A stretch of 64,000 bases of DNA from an uncultured Actinomycetes bacterium (GTDB lineage: Bacteria; Actinomycetota; Acidimicrobiia; Acidimicrobiales; Acidimicrobilacustridaceae). Below, piece after piece: positions 1 through 9,815 of this stretch; within the stretch, counting starts at the first letter, position 1; the number at the start of each line of letters is the position of its first letter. The notes beneath the pieces were generated by a model. It did no database searches. It was not told the DNA's origin and worked only from the letters and a program-made list of their open reading frames with translations. The position numbers and the translations under genes were made by a program. Location: positions 60,591 to 124,590 of the forward strand of contig CALBSE010000023.1 in NCBI GenBank assembly GCA_937927725.1, given 5' to 3'.

Positions 1-2135
1 GCGGTTGTTGTGGTCGTCGACCGGGGCACGCGGGTCGTCGGCGTCGTCGAGGGACTTGAGGTCGTCGACCGTGAGGTCGTTGTCGTCGTGCGCCGTGTTG
101 TCGATGTCGTGGACGATGTCGACGCCGAATCATCAGGCTGGGCACCGTTCAGAAGGCCATAGGGGTCGCTCGCGCCCGAAGCGGGCTTGGCGGCACGAGT
201 GGGCGGTGCACACGTCGGCCACTCGACCCGCTTCTGCTTTGTCTGGTCAACAAAGGCCTGGTTGTAGTTGTGCCAGATCGTCGCCGGCCACAACCCACCG
301 AACTGCTCACGACCACCAAGATTGCCCATGGGCTTGGTTCCTTCGGCGGGAATTCCCATCCAAACGGCAGTCGTGAGTTGCGGGGTGAAGCCCACGAACC
401 ACGTATTGGAGTTGCTTTCGGTGGTCCCGGTCTTTCCTGCGGCGGATTGACCATTCAACTGTGCATTCGTGCCGGTGCCGTTCTGGACGTTGTTGGCCAG
501 AATCTGCGTGGCCAAGCACGCACTTTGCCAACTCACACCACGAGTGGGATTCGCTTCATGCTGAATCAGAACCTTGCCTGTGCGGTCTTCAACTCGATCG
601 ATGAAATACGAAGGCTCACGAACGCCACCATTGGGAATCGCCGAATAGGCGGAGGCCATTTCGAGCGGCGTTACATCGAACACACCAAGCGGCATTGACT
701 TCGCACGAGGATCGAACTGACTACTCACGCCCAGACGTTGCGCGGTGTACATCACATTTTCGAGACCTACGGTTTGACCAAGGCGAACGAATGCGCCATT
801 CGATGATGCTGCCGTGACGCCGGTAAGGGTTCCGCCGCCTCCGGTAATGACGTAGGGATTCGGCGTACTTCCTGGGTTCGGCCAAGAACCTCCGCCACCG
901 ACGATGTCATCGGGCAGCACGCCTTGTTCGAGCGCGGTGAGGATCACAAAGGTTTTAAACGTTGAACCGGTTTGACGACCAGGTTCATGCGTTGCGATGT
1001 CGTACTTGTAATCAGCGAAACCCGGACCACCGACAAGAGCGCGAACTGCACCAGTTGCCGATTCCACCGAGACCATCGCCGTTGTGATGCCCTTTGAATC
1101 TGCTTCCGCTCGCACACTCGACGGGAACGTGTTGTCGTGTGCATCTTGCGCCGCATTCTGAGCGATTGGATCCAGAGTGGTGTGGATCTGAAGACCGCCG
1201 CCAAAGACCTGGGCGTACCGCTCTTCATACGTTGCACCGAGACGTGTGTCAGCAAGGAGTTGCTGCTTCACTTCCTCGACGAAGTAACTCTCCTCGGGCG
1301 CTTGCGTAATCGCACCGCAATCTGCTGGTCGGAACCCAACAACAACGCCGGTGCAACGACCAACGGGGAGAGGCAGCGCGTCGTATTCAGTGGCTTGTGC
1401 CCGAGTGATCACTCCGGTGGCGACCATTCGGTCGAGCGCAAGCTTGCGTTCTTCCTGAGCCTTCTTGGGATGAAGGATCGGATCGTTTTCGACCGGGTTT
1501 GAAATCATTGACGCCAACAGCGCACTGTCGGCCCAAGTCAGTTCAGAAACCGGCTTGCCCCAATAGGTTTCGGATGCGGCTTGAACGCCATACGCGCCGT
1601 TTCCGAAATAGATGGTGTTGAGGTAGAGCTCGAGGATCTCGTCCTTACTCAACTGACCCTCGAGCCGGATTGCGAGTGCCGCTTCTTTCGTCTTGCGGTT
1701 GAGAACACGTTCATCGCTCAGCAGCGCTTTCTTCACCAACTGCTGCGTGATCGTTGAACCGCCCTGCTCGACCTGGCCGGACTGCACGTTTTGCACGAGG
1801 GCACGCACAAGGCCGCGCAGGTTGATACCGATATGTTCGTAGAACTGTGCATCTTCCACCGAAAGAACGGCGTTCTTGATGGTGTCGGGCATCGCCGACA
1901 ATGGCACTGGGTCGCGATTTTCAGCTCCGTGCAACGTGGCAATCAGCGATCCGTCCGCAGCGAACACTTGCGAACGGACGGCGTAGTCCTGAAATTTGGA
2001 GATGTCGATGGCGCCGTCGCCACCCTCGACTGCCGAAGCGATTCGGGCAACCGAAGGAATGAGAATCGCCATCGCCACAGCGATGATGACTCCCCCGCTG
2101 AAAATCGCGGCCCCGAACTGAATCAGCTTCTTCAT
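1..2135 (-). CDS. Class A penicillin-binding protein (PBP1a type), 3' end outside window
   Basis: This is a bifunctional peptidoglycan synthase. It polymerises lipid II and cross-links stem peptides on the outer face of the membrane. About 711 codons are visible and the stop codon lies beyond the left edge. A short cytoplasmic tail and one membrane segment (about residues 5-25) come first. The GT51 transglycosylase follows at about 55-230, with VEDAQFYEHIG and GGSTITQQLVK. The transpeptidase domain has all three active-site motifs in frame: STFK (Ser391), SSN (444-446) and KTGTT (from 568). After about residue 640 the chain becomes a Thr/Ser-rich low-complexity tail that continues out of the window, as in many actinobacterial PBPs. 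The ATG at 2135 has GGGG about seven bases upstream. The enoyl-CoA hydratase gene lies 40 bases upstream on the same strand. Family assignment is secure; the exact paralogue is not. Confidence 0.93.
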   Translation of the reverse strand, partial: MKKLIQFGAAIFSGGVIIAVAMAILIPSVARIASAVEGGDGAIDISKFQDYAVRSQVFAADGSLIATLHGAENRDPVPLSAMPDTIKNAVLSVEDAQFYEHIGINLRGLVRALVQNVQSGQVEQGGSTITQQLVKKALLSDERVLNRKTKEAALAIRLEGQLSKDEILELYLNTIYFGNGAYGVQAASETYWGKPVSELTWADSALLASMISNPVENDPILHPKKAQEERKLALDRMVATGVITRAQATEYDALPLPVGRCTGVVVGFRPADCGAITQAPEESYFVEEVKQQLLADTRLGATYEERYAQVFGGGLQIHTTLDPIAQNAAQDAHDNTFPSSVRAEADSKGITTAMVSVESATGAVRALVGGPGFADYKYDIATHEPGRQTGSTFKTFVILTALEQGVLPDDIVGGGGSWPNPGSTPNPYVITGGGGTLTGVTAASSNGAFVRLGQTVGLENVMYTAQRLGVSSQFDPRAKSMPLGVFDVTPLEMASAYSAIPNGGVREPSYFIDRVEDRTGKVLIQHEANPTRGVSWQSACLATQILANNVQNGTGTNAQLNGQSAAGKTGTTESNSNTWFVGFTPQLTTAVWMGIPAEGTKPMGNLGGREQFGGLWPATIWHNYNQAFVDQTKQKRVEWPTCAPPTRAAKPASGASDPYGLLNGAQPDDSASTSSTTSTTRRTTTTTSRSTTSSPSTTPTTRVPRSTTTTT

Positions 2136-2175
2136 GCGAAGCCCCACAGTACCGGGCTGCGGCTGGGACCTTCGG

Positions 2176-2958
2176 TCAGCCTCTCGGCCAATCGACAGGT
2201 CGCTTCTCGACGAATGCCCGCATGCCTTCAACCATTTCGGGGCTCATCATCGTTCGGTGGAAAAGGCCGGTGTCGGACATGGGAAGACGGGCGTTGAGAT
2301 CCCGCTTGATTGCCGCGCGGGCTTCTGGTCCAGTCAGGGAAATCTGCTCAAGAACCCACTCGGTCTGTGACTCGAGTTCGTCATGAGGAACGACTTTGCC
2401 GATGAGCCCGATCTGGTCGGCTTCGGATGCAGAGATTTCTGCAGCGGTGAAGAAGAGATAGCGGGCCTTGGCGATGCCAATGGCTTCGGCGATTCGAGCA
2501 GACATGAACGGATCAGGAATCCCACGAAGCAATTCGGGAATGCGAAAGCGAGCATCGGCCGACGCGATCACGACGTCGCAGTGCAGCGCGAGATCGAGGC
2601 CCCCGGCGTGACACAGGCCGTTGATGCGAGCCACCCAAATTTTACGACAGCGTTCAATGTGTCGGAACGGAAAGTTGTCGGTGGCATCCCATTCGTTGGC
2701 GAGACCTTCAGGGTCCTCAGACTTCCCGGCCATGTCACCCCCAGCCGCAAACCATTTGTCGGTGCCCGTAAGACACACCGAGTCGAGTTCAGCTTGACCG
2801 TCGGCCCAGATAGCGGCTCGCTTGAGGGCTCGATACATGTCCTGAGTGAAAGCGTTACGTCGTTCTGTGCGATCGATGCGCAAGTGAAGCGTTCGACCGC
2901 GTACCTCAGAGACGATGAACGCCGAACCAAACTCGGGGGGCACAACCAACGCGACCAT
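2176..2958 (-). CDS. Enoyl-CoA hydratase/isomerase family protein (crotonase fold)
   Basis: A 260-residue crotonase-fold protein, probably acting on an acyl-CoA thioester in beta-oxidation or aromatic/terpenoid catabolism. The oxyanion-hole stretch FAAGGDMAG and the second loop CHAGGLDLALHCD are present. The downstream catalytic Glu is kept in RIPELLRGIP. The first catalytic Glu of crotonases (AGGGCEL in the rat enzyme) is replaced by Asp (AGGLDL), so hydratase activity itself is uncertain; isomerase or hydrolase chemistry is possible. The frame stays open upstream to 3090, but the ATG at 2958 is chosen because it overlaps the amidohydrolase stop as TGATG and begins at the family N-terminus. 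Coupling to the amidohydrolase suggests one pathway. Confidence 0.85.
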   Translation of the reverse strand: MVALVVPPEFGSAFIVSEVRGRTLHLRIDRTERRNAFTQDMYRALKRAAIWADGQAELDSVCLTGTDKWFAAGGDMAGKSEDPEGLANEWDATDNFPFRHIERCRKIWVARINGLCHAGGLDLALHCDVVIASADARFRIPELLRGIPDPFMSARIAEAIGIAKARYLFFTAAEISASEADQIGLIGKVVPHDELESQTEWVLEQISLTGPEARAAIKRDLNARLPMSDTGLFHRTMMSPEMVEGMRAFVEKRPVDWPRG

Positions 2959-4121
2959 CAGATGCCGTAGACCTTTGCTGCGGTCTCGTAAAGAACTTTG
3001 CGGATGACGTCGTCGGGAAGTCCACCAAGCAATTCCTGTGCATACTCGCGAGGCCGCGTTGCCGCGGTACGCGGGCCGGGATGCATGCACGTGGGATGCG
3101 GGTAGTCGGTCTCGAACATGATGTTGTCGGGAAGGACGTCGATTGCTGCAAGCGCTGACTTCTGTTCAAACCAGAAGCATCCGTAGAGCTGACGACGGAA
3201 GTATTCGCTTGGAGTGAGTTCGTATTCGGGATGTTCGTCGCGCACACCACCGTTGTTCCACTGCCAATCGAATGTTTCAAGCGCTCCCGGCAGCCAACCG
3301 ACACCCGATTCCACCGAAACAAACTTGAGCTCCGGGAATCGGTGGCACATGCCGCCAAAGATGAGGTCCGCCATGCAGCGCATGTTGTCCATGAAAATCA
3401 TTGATGACACTTTGGCGAAGTTGGTCATCCAACCCATGTTGGCGGTGTCTTCGAACAGCGTTCCCATTGATCCACCGCCGACATGGAAACTCACCGGTAC
3501 TCCAGCGTCCTGCACGGTCTTCCAAATTGGATCCCAGTGTTTGCTCGCCAACGGCGGCTGTCCGTAGTCCTGCGGTTGATTGCAGAAGTTGATGGCTTTG
3601 TGGCCCATGTCGAGACAACGCTCAATCTCGTCAATCGCGAGATCGAGGTCCCAGAACGGAACTGCGGAAATTGGAATCAGACGCGCAGGGTCGGCGCTGC
3701 ACCAATCGGTGAGGAAATCGTTATAGGCACGCACGCATTGAGCAACCAGTTCGCGATCGCCGAGACGAAGGAAGTAACCGTTGCCGAATCCGCCCACGTT
3801 GGGATAGAGAATCTGCGCGTCGACACCTTCTTCATCAAGGAATGCGAGGCGTGCCTTCGCATCGAACATTGCTGGATGAATGTCATCGAATGTCTTCGGC
3901 GTACTGATCGGCATGATGCCGTCAAAACCAGCCATTGAGTAGTAGCCCGGAGCGCCGATCCGTTCGCCGCTGACCATCCACTGATCAACGCCATCGACAC
4001 GCTCAATGTGAGGAACCTTGTCGTGAAGCGATGCCGGAAACGAACGTGTCCAGGTATCAGGCGGCTCGGTGAGGTGGGTGTCGACGTCAATCACCTTGTA
4101 GGTATCGAACAGATCAGTCAT
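2958..4121 (-). CDS. Amidohydrolase family 2 (ACMSD-like TIM-barrel metal hydrolase)
   Basis: A 387-residue TIM-barrel hydrolase or decarboxylase of the Amidohydrolase_2 family. Metal-ligand motifs are visible: the N-terminal DVDTHL, FHVGGGS in the middle, the SVESGVGWLP stretch and the C-terminal FETDYPHP with the conserved Asp. Actinobacterial relatives are common in gene sets with CoA-transferases and crotonases, and this gene is flanked by both. The substrate cannot be read from the sequence. The ATG at 4121 has a good AGGAG nine bases upstream. Its stop overlaps the crotonase start (TGATG), so the two are probably translationally coupled. Confidence 0.88.
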   Translation of the reverse strand: MTDLFDTYKVIDVDTHLTEPPDTWTRSFPASLHDKVPHIERVDGVDQWMVSGERIGAPGYYSMAGFDGIMPISTPKTFDDIHPAMFDAKARLAFLDEEGVDAQILYPNVGGFGNGYFLRLGDRELVAQCVRAYNDFLTDWCSADPARLIPISAVPFWDLDLAIDEIERCLDMGHKAINFCNQPQDYGQPPLASKHWDPIWKTVQDAGVPVSFHVGGGSMGTLFEDTANMGWMTNFAKVSSMIFMDNMRCMADLIFGGMCHRFPELKFVSVESGVGWLPGALETFDWQWNNGGVRDEHPEYELTPSEYFRRQLYGCFWFEQKSALAAIDVLPDNIMFETDYPHPTCMHPGPRTAATRPREYAQELLGGLPDDVIRKVLYETAAKVYGI

Positions 4122-4159
4122 GGTCGAGTTCTCCTAAAACATTTTCCGGCGGTGGATAC

Positions 4160-6514
4160 TTAGCGTTCGATGCCCATCGGCCAATCGCCGATGATGCCCT
4201 TCTCTTCCAGTTCAGCAAGTTCCGCGTCGGAATGCCCAAGCATCCCGCCGAGAATTTCCCTGTTGTGCTCCCCGAGGGTCGGCGCAGGCAAACGGACCCA
4301 GTGGTCGACGCTCCCGTAGCGGAACGGAAGGGTCGGCGTGGGGTGTGTGCCAACGACGGAATGGACAACGTCTTCGCAATATCCGCGGAACACATTCTGC
4401 GGATGACCCGAGGACCGTCGGTTGTCGCGAGTTTCCGCCGCAGGAATCCCCGCAGCAACGAGAGTCTCTACTACTTCGCTCAACTGTTGCTTTGCGGCCC
4501 ACTCGCCGATCAGCACATCGAGGCGGTCGTGCTCGCGTCGGCGGTCAGCAAGCGTTGCCAACGACGGATCGTCGGCCAACTCGGGGTGACCGATCACGGC
4601 CGCCAGCGACTTCCATTGCTCATCAGTCGCACACGAAACAGCGAGCCAATTTTCAAATCCGTCGCAGGCGTAGAGGTTCTGCGGCGCGGCATAGGGACTG
4701 CGGTTGCCCTCGCGCTCTACCCGAAGATTGTGCGCCGACCATTCAATAACGGGTTCGGCAGCAACGCTGATCGCCGCTTCAAACATTGGAGCTTCGATAA
4801 GACAACCTTCGCCCGTTCGGTCACGATGCTGCAGACCGATGAGCGCTCCGAATGCTGCGTGTAGACCGCCATTGGGATCGCATGGTCCGCGCTGAATGCG
4901 CGGCTGATCCTCGGGGTGACCAGTCATCCATGCCAGACCGGTGATCTGTTCCATGGTTTGGGCGAAACCAGGTCGGTCGCGCCAGGGGCCATCAAGGCCA
5001 AACGCCGGCATGCGCACCATCACTGCTCGTGGGTTCACGCTTTTGATGACGTCCCAATCGAGATCGAATGCTTCAACAACGCGCGGTGTGAAGTTCTCGA
5101 TGACGATGTCAGCCTTGGCTGCGAGTTCGAGTGCAAGTGCTCGACCTTCAGGTCGGTCGAGATCGAGGGTGACGTCGTACTTGTTGGTGTTGGCCGACAA
5201 GAAGAACGCGCTGTACTCCCACCACTGGGGACGGCTGTAGAACATGCCGCCCGCAGTACGCATGCCATCAATACGACGAGTTGATTCAACGTGAATAACT
5301 TCGGCGCCAAGTGTTGCGAGCATGCCGGCGGCCGATGGTCCAGCCCACCAAGCCGTGAGATCAAGCACCGTAATTCCCGAGAGCGGCAGGGCAACCGACT
5401 CGGCAACCGCCTGCGGTCGTGGCGTACGCAATGGAATCGTCTCGCCGTTCGCGGAACCCACGGAAGGAGCAGGCTGTGGTGCGCTGCCCGACACTCCGTC
5501 GATCAGGTACGGCCGACGAGGCATCGTGAACTCATCAAGTGGATCGCGCACAAACACGCCGCGTTCCTGCGGGTGATCAAGTTCAAGAATGATTTTGCCG
5601 TCGGCCACTGGCGCAACGGGGATGCGCAGAGCAGCAGCGGCTTCAACAATCTCTGCAGTGGTGTGCTTCGTGGTGTACTCGCGCACCATCGCGTTCCACT
5701 CGTCGGCACGAGCGTTACGAGTTGCAAGCGCGGCGAACTCTGCGGTTTCAAGTAGATCGGGACGTTCAATCAGGATGCAGAATGACTCCCACTGATCACG
5801 CGTGTTGGTGTTGAAGCCAACCCAACCATCGAGTGTCGGTTCAATCGACGGAATCTCGACATTGCGCGGCGGCACAGTGGGATCGGGCTCGGGTCGCCCG
5901 GCAAGCGAATTGAAAAGGTCGGAGTAGTTCGTCGCAGTCACGTTCGCGACTTCGAAGACCGAAAGATCGATGAGTTCGCCAGCGCCAGTTTCACGCGCGC
6001 GTCGGACCGCGGCCAACGACGCAACGGCTCCGTAGGCACCGCCGACCCATTCGACGATGCGCCCACCCATCTGAATCGGCGGAAATTCGCGCACACCGCG
6101 AATCGCGACTGCGCCGCTATCTGCCTGCAACGTGAATTCAGTTGCGGGACGATCGGCGAATGGTCCGGTGAGTCCGTAGGGAGTCGCAGCCAACACGACC
6201 GTTCCAGGCCATTCGCCCGGCGGAGGACCACTCACAATGACAAGGTCGGCCGCGGCGCAAAGTTCGTTGATGATGGGTTCACCAGCAACGGCGGTGACCG
6301 ACCGTTGTCCGTGGCGGAGATAGCGGAAGAGGGGCGCGTCACCGGTGGTGGGCACACCCGACCATTGAGCGTGGCGCTGCGGATCTCCCTCGGGTGATTC
6401 AACACGCGTGACGGTTGCGCCCGAATCAGCAAACAACTTCGCGCAGTACGCACCGCTCAGGTTCGTCGAGAGATCGACGACCACGATGTCTTTGAGTTCC
6501 CCGATAGCCCCCAT
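4160..6514 (-). CDS. Fused two-domain class III CoA-transferase (CaiB/BaiF family)
   Basis: A 784-residue tandem fusion of two class III CoA-transferase domains, about residues 1-370 and 385-784. Such enzymes move CoA between carboxylic acids through an aspartyl-CoA anhydride. The first domain has the expected nucleophile Asp183 in GAGELIDLSVFE. In the second domain the equivalent position is Glu574 (GEGCLIEAPMFE), so the two active sites differ. The open frame extends upstream to 6784, but residues before the ATG at 6514 look like antisense of the neighbouring oxidoreductase. The normal family start (MGAIGELKDIVVVDLS) fits 6514, leaving a 49-base divergent gap. It lies upstream of the amidohydrolase and crotonase on the same strand, consistent with acid activation to a CoA thioester. 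Confidence 0.9.
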   Translation of the reverse strand: MGAIGELKDIVVVDLSTNLSGAYCAKLFADSGATVTRVESPEGDPQRHAQWSGVPTTGDAPLFRYLRHGQRSVTAVAGEPIINELCAAADLVIVSGPPPGEWPGTVVLAATPYGLTGPFADRPATEFTLQADSGAVAIRGVREFPPIQMGGRIVEWVGGAYGAVASLAAVRRARETGAGELIDLSVFEVANVTATNYSDLFNSLAGRPEPDPTVPPRNVEIPSIEPTLDGWVGFNTNTRDQWESFCILIERPDLLETAEFAALATRNARADEWNAMVREYTTKHTTAEIVEAAAALRIPVAPVADGKIILELDHPQERGVFVRDPLDEFTMPRRPYLIDGVSGSAPQPAPSVGSANGETIPLRTPRPQAVAESVALPLSGITVLDLTAWWAGPSAAGMLATLGAEVIHVESTRRIDGMRTAGGMFYSRPQWWEYSAFFLSANTNKYDVTLDLDRPEGRALALELAAKADIVIENFTPRVVEAFDLDWDVIKSVNPRAVMVRMPAFGLDGPWRDRPGFAQTMEQITGLAWMTGHPEDQPRIQRGPCDPNGGLHAAFGALIGLQHRDRTGEGCLIEAPMFEAAISVAAEPVIEWSAHNLRVEREGNRSPYAAPQNLYACDGFENWLAVSCATDEQWKSLAAVIGHPELADDPSLATLADRRREHDRLDVLIGEWAAKQQLSEVVETLVAAGIPAAETRDNRRSSGHPQNVFRGYCEDVVHSVVGTHPTPTLPFRYGSVDHWVRLPAPTLGEHNREILGGMLGHSDAELAELEEKGIIGDWPMGIER

Positions 6515-6563
6515 CAGCCTCTGACCGTAGTTCCCCTGCCCACAAGCCGGTACCTTCGGTTCC

Positions 6564-7571
6564 GTGAAACTCGCCTTTGCTGGAGCCGGCACCATTTCCG
6601 TTGTCCACGCCATGGCTGCGGCTGCGACCGAGGCCCAGATCGTGGCGGTCGCATCCCGCACAAGCGAGCGAGCAACCGAACGGGCAGGCCAGGTTGGTGC
6701 TGCGGTCGTCGCTTTCGAGGACTTACCGGCCGGCGCCGAGGCTGTTGTGGTCTGCACCCCACCTGACCGCCATGCAGCCGACACGTTGCAAGCACTCGGC
6801 GCAGGCGCGGTGGTGCTCGTCGAGAAGCCACTCGCAGCGACGCTCGCCGAGGCCGATGCGATGGTCGACGCCGGCGGTCAGGTCGTCTATGCCGAGAACC
6901 TCGCGTTCTCCCCTCTTGTCGTGGCCACGCACCACCTCGTCGGTCAGATCGGCGCACCGAACTTCATCGAGATTCGTCAACTCTCGCCGCGACCATCGTG
7001 GGGCGAGTTCCTCGACCCCGCCCGAGGCGGCGGCGTTCTGTTCGACCTCGGTTCGCACGCGGTCGCGCTTGCGCTACTTCTGGCCGGGGCCGATGCGCCG
7101 GTGGCGGTTGAAGCGACGATTACCCACTCACCCGACATTGAGGTCGACGATGCCACCGAGGTGTTCATCGCGTTCGCTTCTGGCCTGCGCGCTCGCATCG
7201 AAACGAATTGGACCAACCCCGATGCGCTCTGGGACATCCAAGTCTCAAGCGATAGCGGCGTGGTCCGCACCGAACTCATGCCCCAGCCCGGTATCGAACA
7301 CAACGGCGAACCCGTCGACCTGCCTGCCTTGACCGGTGCCGTCGATCCGCATCTTGAGCAGCTTGGCTACATCGATCAGATGTTGACGTTGCGCGATGTG
7401 GTCAATGGAGCGCCGTCGCCGATTGACGCCCGCTTTGGCCGCCGAGTCCTTGAAGTGATCTGCGCGGCATACGCAGCCGCCCGGGCACCCGGCTCGATCA
7501 TCGCCCTTCCCTTCACTGGGCGCCGAGATCGAACGCCCCACCAACTCTGGAGCGATACGGTCGGTTCATGA
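6564..7571 (+). CDS. Gfo/Idh/MocA family NAD(P)-dependent oxidoreductase
   Basis: A 335-residue cytosolic oxidoreductase. The N-terminal Rossmann fold begins at the first residues with the dinucleotide-binding glycine pattern GAGTIS. The family motif EKPLA (about residue 94) is present, as is the substrate-domain stretch GGGVLFDLGSHAV. Members oxidise or reduce sugar or inositol-type alcohols, and some act on other hydroxylated substrates; nothing here fixes the substrate. It is divergent from the fused CoA-transferase and overlaps the following sulfotransferase by ATGA (7568-7571), so those two are probably co-translated. Confidence 0.87.
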   Translation: MKLAFAGAGTISVVHAMAAAATEAQIVAVASRTSERATERAGQVGAAVVAFEDLPAGAEAVVVCTPPDRHAADTLQALGAGAVVLVEKPLAATLAEADAMVDAGGQVVYAENLAFSPLVVATHHLVGQIGAPNFIEIRQLSPRPSWGEFLDPARGGGVLFDLGSHAVALALLLAGADAPVAVEATITHSPDIEVDDATEVFIAFASGLRARIETNWTNPDALWDIQVSSDSGVVRTELMPQPGIEHNGEPVDLPALTGAVDPHLEQLGYIDQMLTLRDVVNGAPSPIDARFGRRVLEVICAAYAAARAPGSIIALPFTGRRDRTPHQLWSDTVGS

Positions 7572-8731
7572 CCGATCTCACCGTTGACGCAATCCTTGCT
7601 GAATCCTCACGACGCGCCGAAGGCCGCACTGACCTCGGCGACGGCAGCGCCTTCTTTCTCGAAGGTCTCGGCCGATTCATGGATTCGCTTCATAGCGACG
7701 CGCAACTCAATCCCACCGGTGAGTTCATTGCGACCGAACGTGCGCTGCTTCATACCGTCAACCGCTTGAACTACACCGCTGATCGCGCGACCTACCCCGA
7801 AATCGCGCAACAAAAAATTGAGAAACCCGTATTCATTATCGGTATGCCTCGCACTGGCACGACGATCTTGCACGACATCCTTGCGCAGGACCCAGCCAAC
7901 AGGCCACCGCTCACATGGGAGTGCATGTTTCCGTCTCCCCCGCCTCGCTCCGAAACATTCGCGACCGACCCGCGCATCGCGATGTGCGCCGCAACGATGC
8001 CGCCGATTGAAGAGCAGCAACTCAAGGCGATCCACCCGCTTGGCGCGGAACTCACCCAAGAGTGCGTCACTCTTATGGGCGAATCGATGTGCACACCGCT
8101 GTTTCACAATCAGTTCAATGTTTCGAGCTACCAAGACTGGACAGACCGTGACGCCGATTGGTCCAACGTCTACGACTTTCATCTGAAGCAGCTGCAACAC
8201 ATGCAGGCGTTCAACATGCAGGACCGCTGGGTGCTGAAGACTGGCGCACATCTGTGGGGCCTTGAGCATCTTCTTGCTACTTACCCCGACGCGCGCATTG
8301 TGTTCACCCATCGCGATCCCGTGAAGTCGATGACGTCATACGCGTCACTCACCACGATCGTGCGCAGTGTGGGCAGCGACCACGTCGACCCGAACGCTGT
8401 CGCTGCCGACTGGACCCCACGACTTCGAGATGTCTTGATGCATGGCGTCAACGTTCGTAAAGCGCAGGAGTATCCCGACGCAATCTTCTACGACATGATG
8501 TTCCGCGACTTCATCACCGATCAGTTCGGCGTCATCACACAGATCTACGAGGCGCTTGATCTACCGATGTCCGATGAAGCGGCCCGGGGCATGCAGGCAT
8601 TCATCGCAGCAAATCCCCCCGGCGTTCACGGAACCCACGATTACCAGCCCGACCAATACGGCATTGATCCTGCTGCAGTGCGTTCTGAATTCCGCGAGTA
8701 CATCGACCACTTCGACCTTCCGCCGGAGTGA
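7568..8731 (+). CDS. Sulfotransferase family protein (PAPS-dependent)
   Basis: A 387-residue sulfotransferase. The 5'-phosphosulfate-binding loop is GMPRTGTT at residues 92-99, and the 3'-phosphate-binding stretch is THRDPVKSM near residue 250. It has no signal peptide and is presumably cytosolic, transferring sulfate from PAPS to a hydroxyl or amine group. It is coupled by ATGA overlap to the Gfo/Idh oxidoreductase, which might supply or recycle a hydroxylated substrate. It is a relative, though not a close copy, of the second sulfotransferase at 11023-12192. The acceptor is unknown. Confidence 0.9.
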   Translation: MTDLTVDAILAESSRRAEGRTDLGDGSAFFLEGLGRFMDSLHSDAQLNPTGEFIATERALLHTVNRLNYTADRATYPEIAQQKIEKPVFIIGMPRTGTTILHDILAQDPANRPPLTWECMFPSPPPRSETFATDPRIAMCAATMPPIEEQQLKAIHPLGAELTQECVTLMGESMCTPLFHNQFNVSSYQDWTDRDADWSNVYDFHLKQLQHMQAFNMQDRWVLKTGAHLWGLEHLLATYPDARIVFTHRDPVKSMTSYASLTTIVRSVGSDHVDPNAVAADWTPRLRDVLMHGVNVRKAQEYPDAIFYDMMFRDFITDQFGVITQIYEALDLPMSDEAARGMQAFIAANPPGVHGTHDYQPDQYGIDPAAVRSEFREYIDHFDLPPE

Positions 8732-8746
8732 CTTCAGCGCTCTGAC

Positions 8747-9784
8747 TCAGAGCATCACGATGACGCGGCCAGTGGTGTTGCGTGATCCCATTGCTTCCAT
8801 TGCGGCTGGCAGATCTTCGAATCTCGGCGCACTTCCCACCACGGCTCGCACAGTTCCTGCCTTGACGAGTTCAACGATGTCGGCAGTTGCCAGTTCGCCC
8901 AGTTCTCGTGGCGCAACATTCCAACCCATGCCCTGCTTGATCAGCCCGATCATGTCGTCGGATTGATAGTTGAGCAGCACGCCGCACAGTTTGAAGTTCC
9001 CCATGGTGACGTGGCGAGGAACGATGAACTTCTCGTCGGCCACAACCTTGTTTGAAGCAAACCCCATCATCAAATAGGTGCCGTTGTACGCGGTGCACGC
9101 AAATGAATCGGGCATCACCGCTTCGCCGACATTGTCGAACACAATGTCGACGCCAATGTTGTCGGTGTCAGCAAGCACAATGGCTTTGAAATCTTCGGTC
9201 AAATAATCGATGGCAATGTCGGCTCCGAGTTCGCGACATAGCGCAACCTTTTCTGGACCACCCGCCGTTGCGTACACTCGAGCACCGAAGGCCTTCGCAA
9301 TCTGGATCGCAGCCGAACCAGCACCACCCGCTCCGGCATGGATCAGAACGGTGTCTCCCGCTTTGAGTGAAGCACGATCAATGAGCCCGAGCCACGCCAA
9401 GTGGAAGGGGAAGAACAACGCAGCGGCATCGGGAAGCGGAATCGCCTCGTCGATCTCAAACGCCGCGATCGTGGGGCAGATGACGTACTCGGCGAAACCA
9501 CCGAACGCTTGCTTGGTGACAGCAGCGACTCGCTTGCCCATCCACTCCTCAGCGCCCTCGCCACACGCGTCGACAATGCCAAACGCTTCCATACCCGGGC
9601 TGTAGGGGAACTCGGGGCGGACCATCATGTTGCCCCCGGTGATGCGTTCGAGGTCGTTGAGGTTCAGCGGGATGGCTTGAGCCTTGACCCGAACTTCTCC
9701 GGGGCCGGGTTCGGGAATCTCAACCTCATCGAGACGCAAGACCTCGCTCGGTTGACCATATTCATGGACTCGCCATGCCCTCAT
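8747..9784 (-). CDS. NADPH:quinone oxidoreductase / MDR-family dehydrogenase
   Basis: A 345-residue medium-chain reductase of the quinone oxidoreductase type. The N-terminal GroES-like domain ends near residue 120. The Rossmann domain begins with the nucleotide-binding stretch IHAGAGGAGSAAIQ at about 150-163. The structural and catalytic zinc cysteines of alcohol dehydrogenases are absent, which points to the zinc-free NADPH-dependent branch acting on quinones or enones. The ATG at 9784 has GGGGG about five bases upstream. It converges on the sulfotransferase gene and follows the DUF1214-like gene on the same strand with a 31-base gap, so it may belong to that transcript. Confidence 0.86.
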   Translation of the reverse strand: MRAWRVHEYGQPSEVLRLDEVEIPEPGPGEVRVKAQAIPLNLNDLERITGGNMMVRPEFPYSPGMEAFGIVDACGEGAEEWMGKRVAAVTKQAFGGFAEYVICPTIAAFEIDEAIPLPDAAALFFPFHLAWLGLIDRASLKAGDTVLIHAGAGGAGSAAIQIAKAFGARVYATAGGPEKVALCRELGADIAIDYLTEDFKAIVLADTDNIGVDIVFDNVGEAVMPDSFACTAYNGTYLMMGFASNKVVADEKFIVPRHVTMGNFKLCGVLLNYQSDDMIGLIKQGMGWNVAPRELGELATADIVELVKAGTVRAVVGSAPRFEDLPAAMEAMGSRNTTGRVIVML

Positions 9785-9815
9785 GAGTTCCCCCTAAAAA
9801 TGTTGTTCACGCAGT

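Noticed and set aside
8739..8753. Palindrome GCTCTGA-C-TCAGAGC between convergent genes as a terminator
   Set aside because: Only about five base pairs can form once a loop is allowed, it overlaps the quinone reductase stop codon, and no U-tract follows in either direction.
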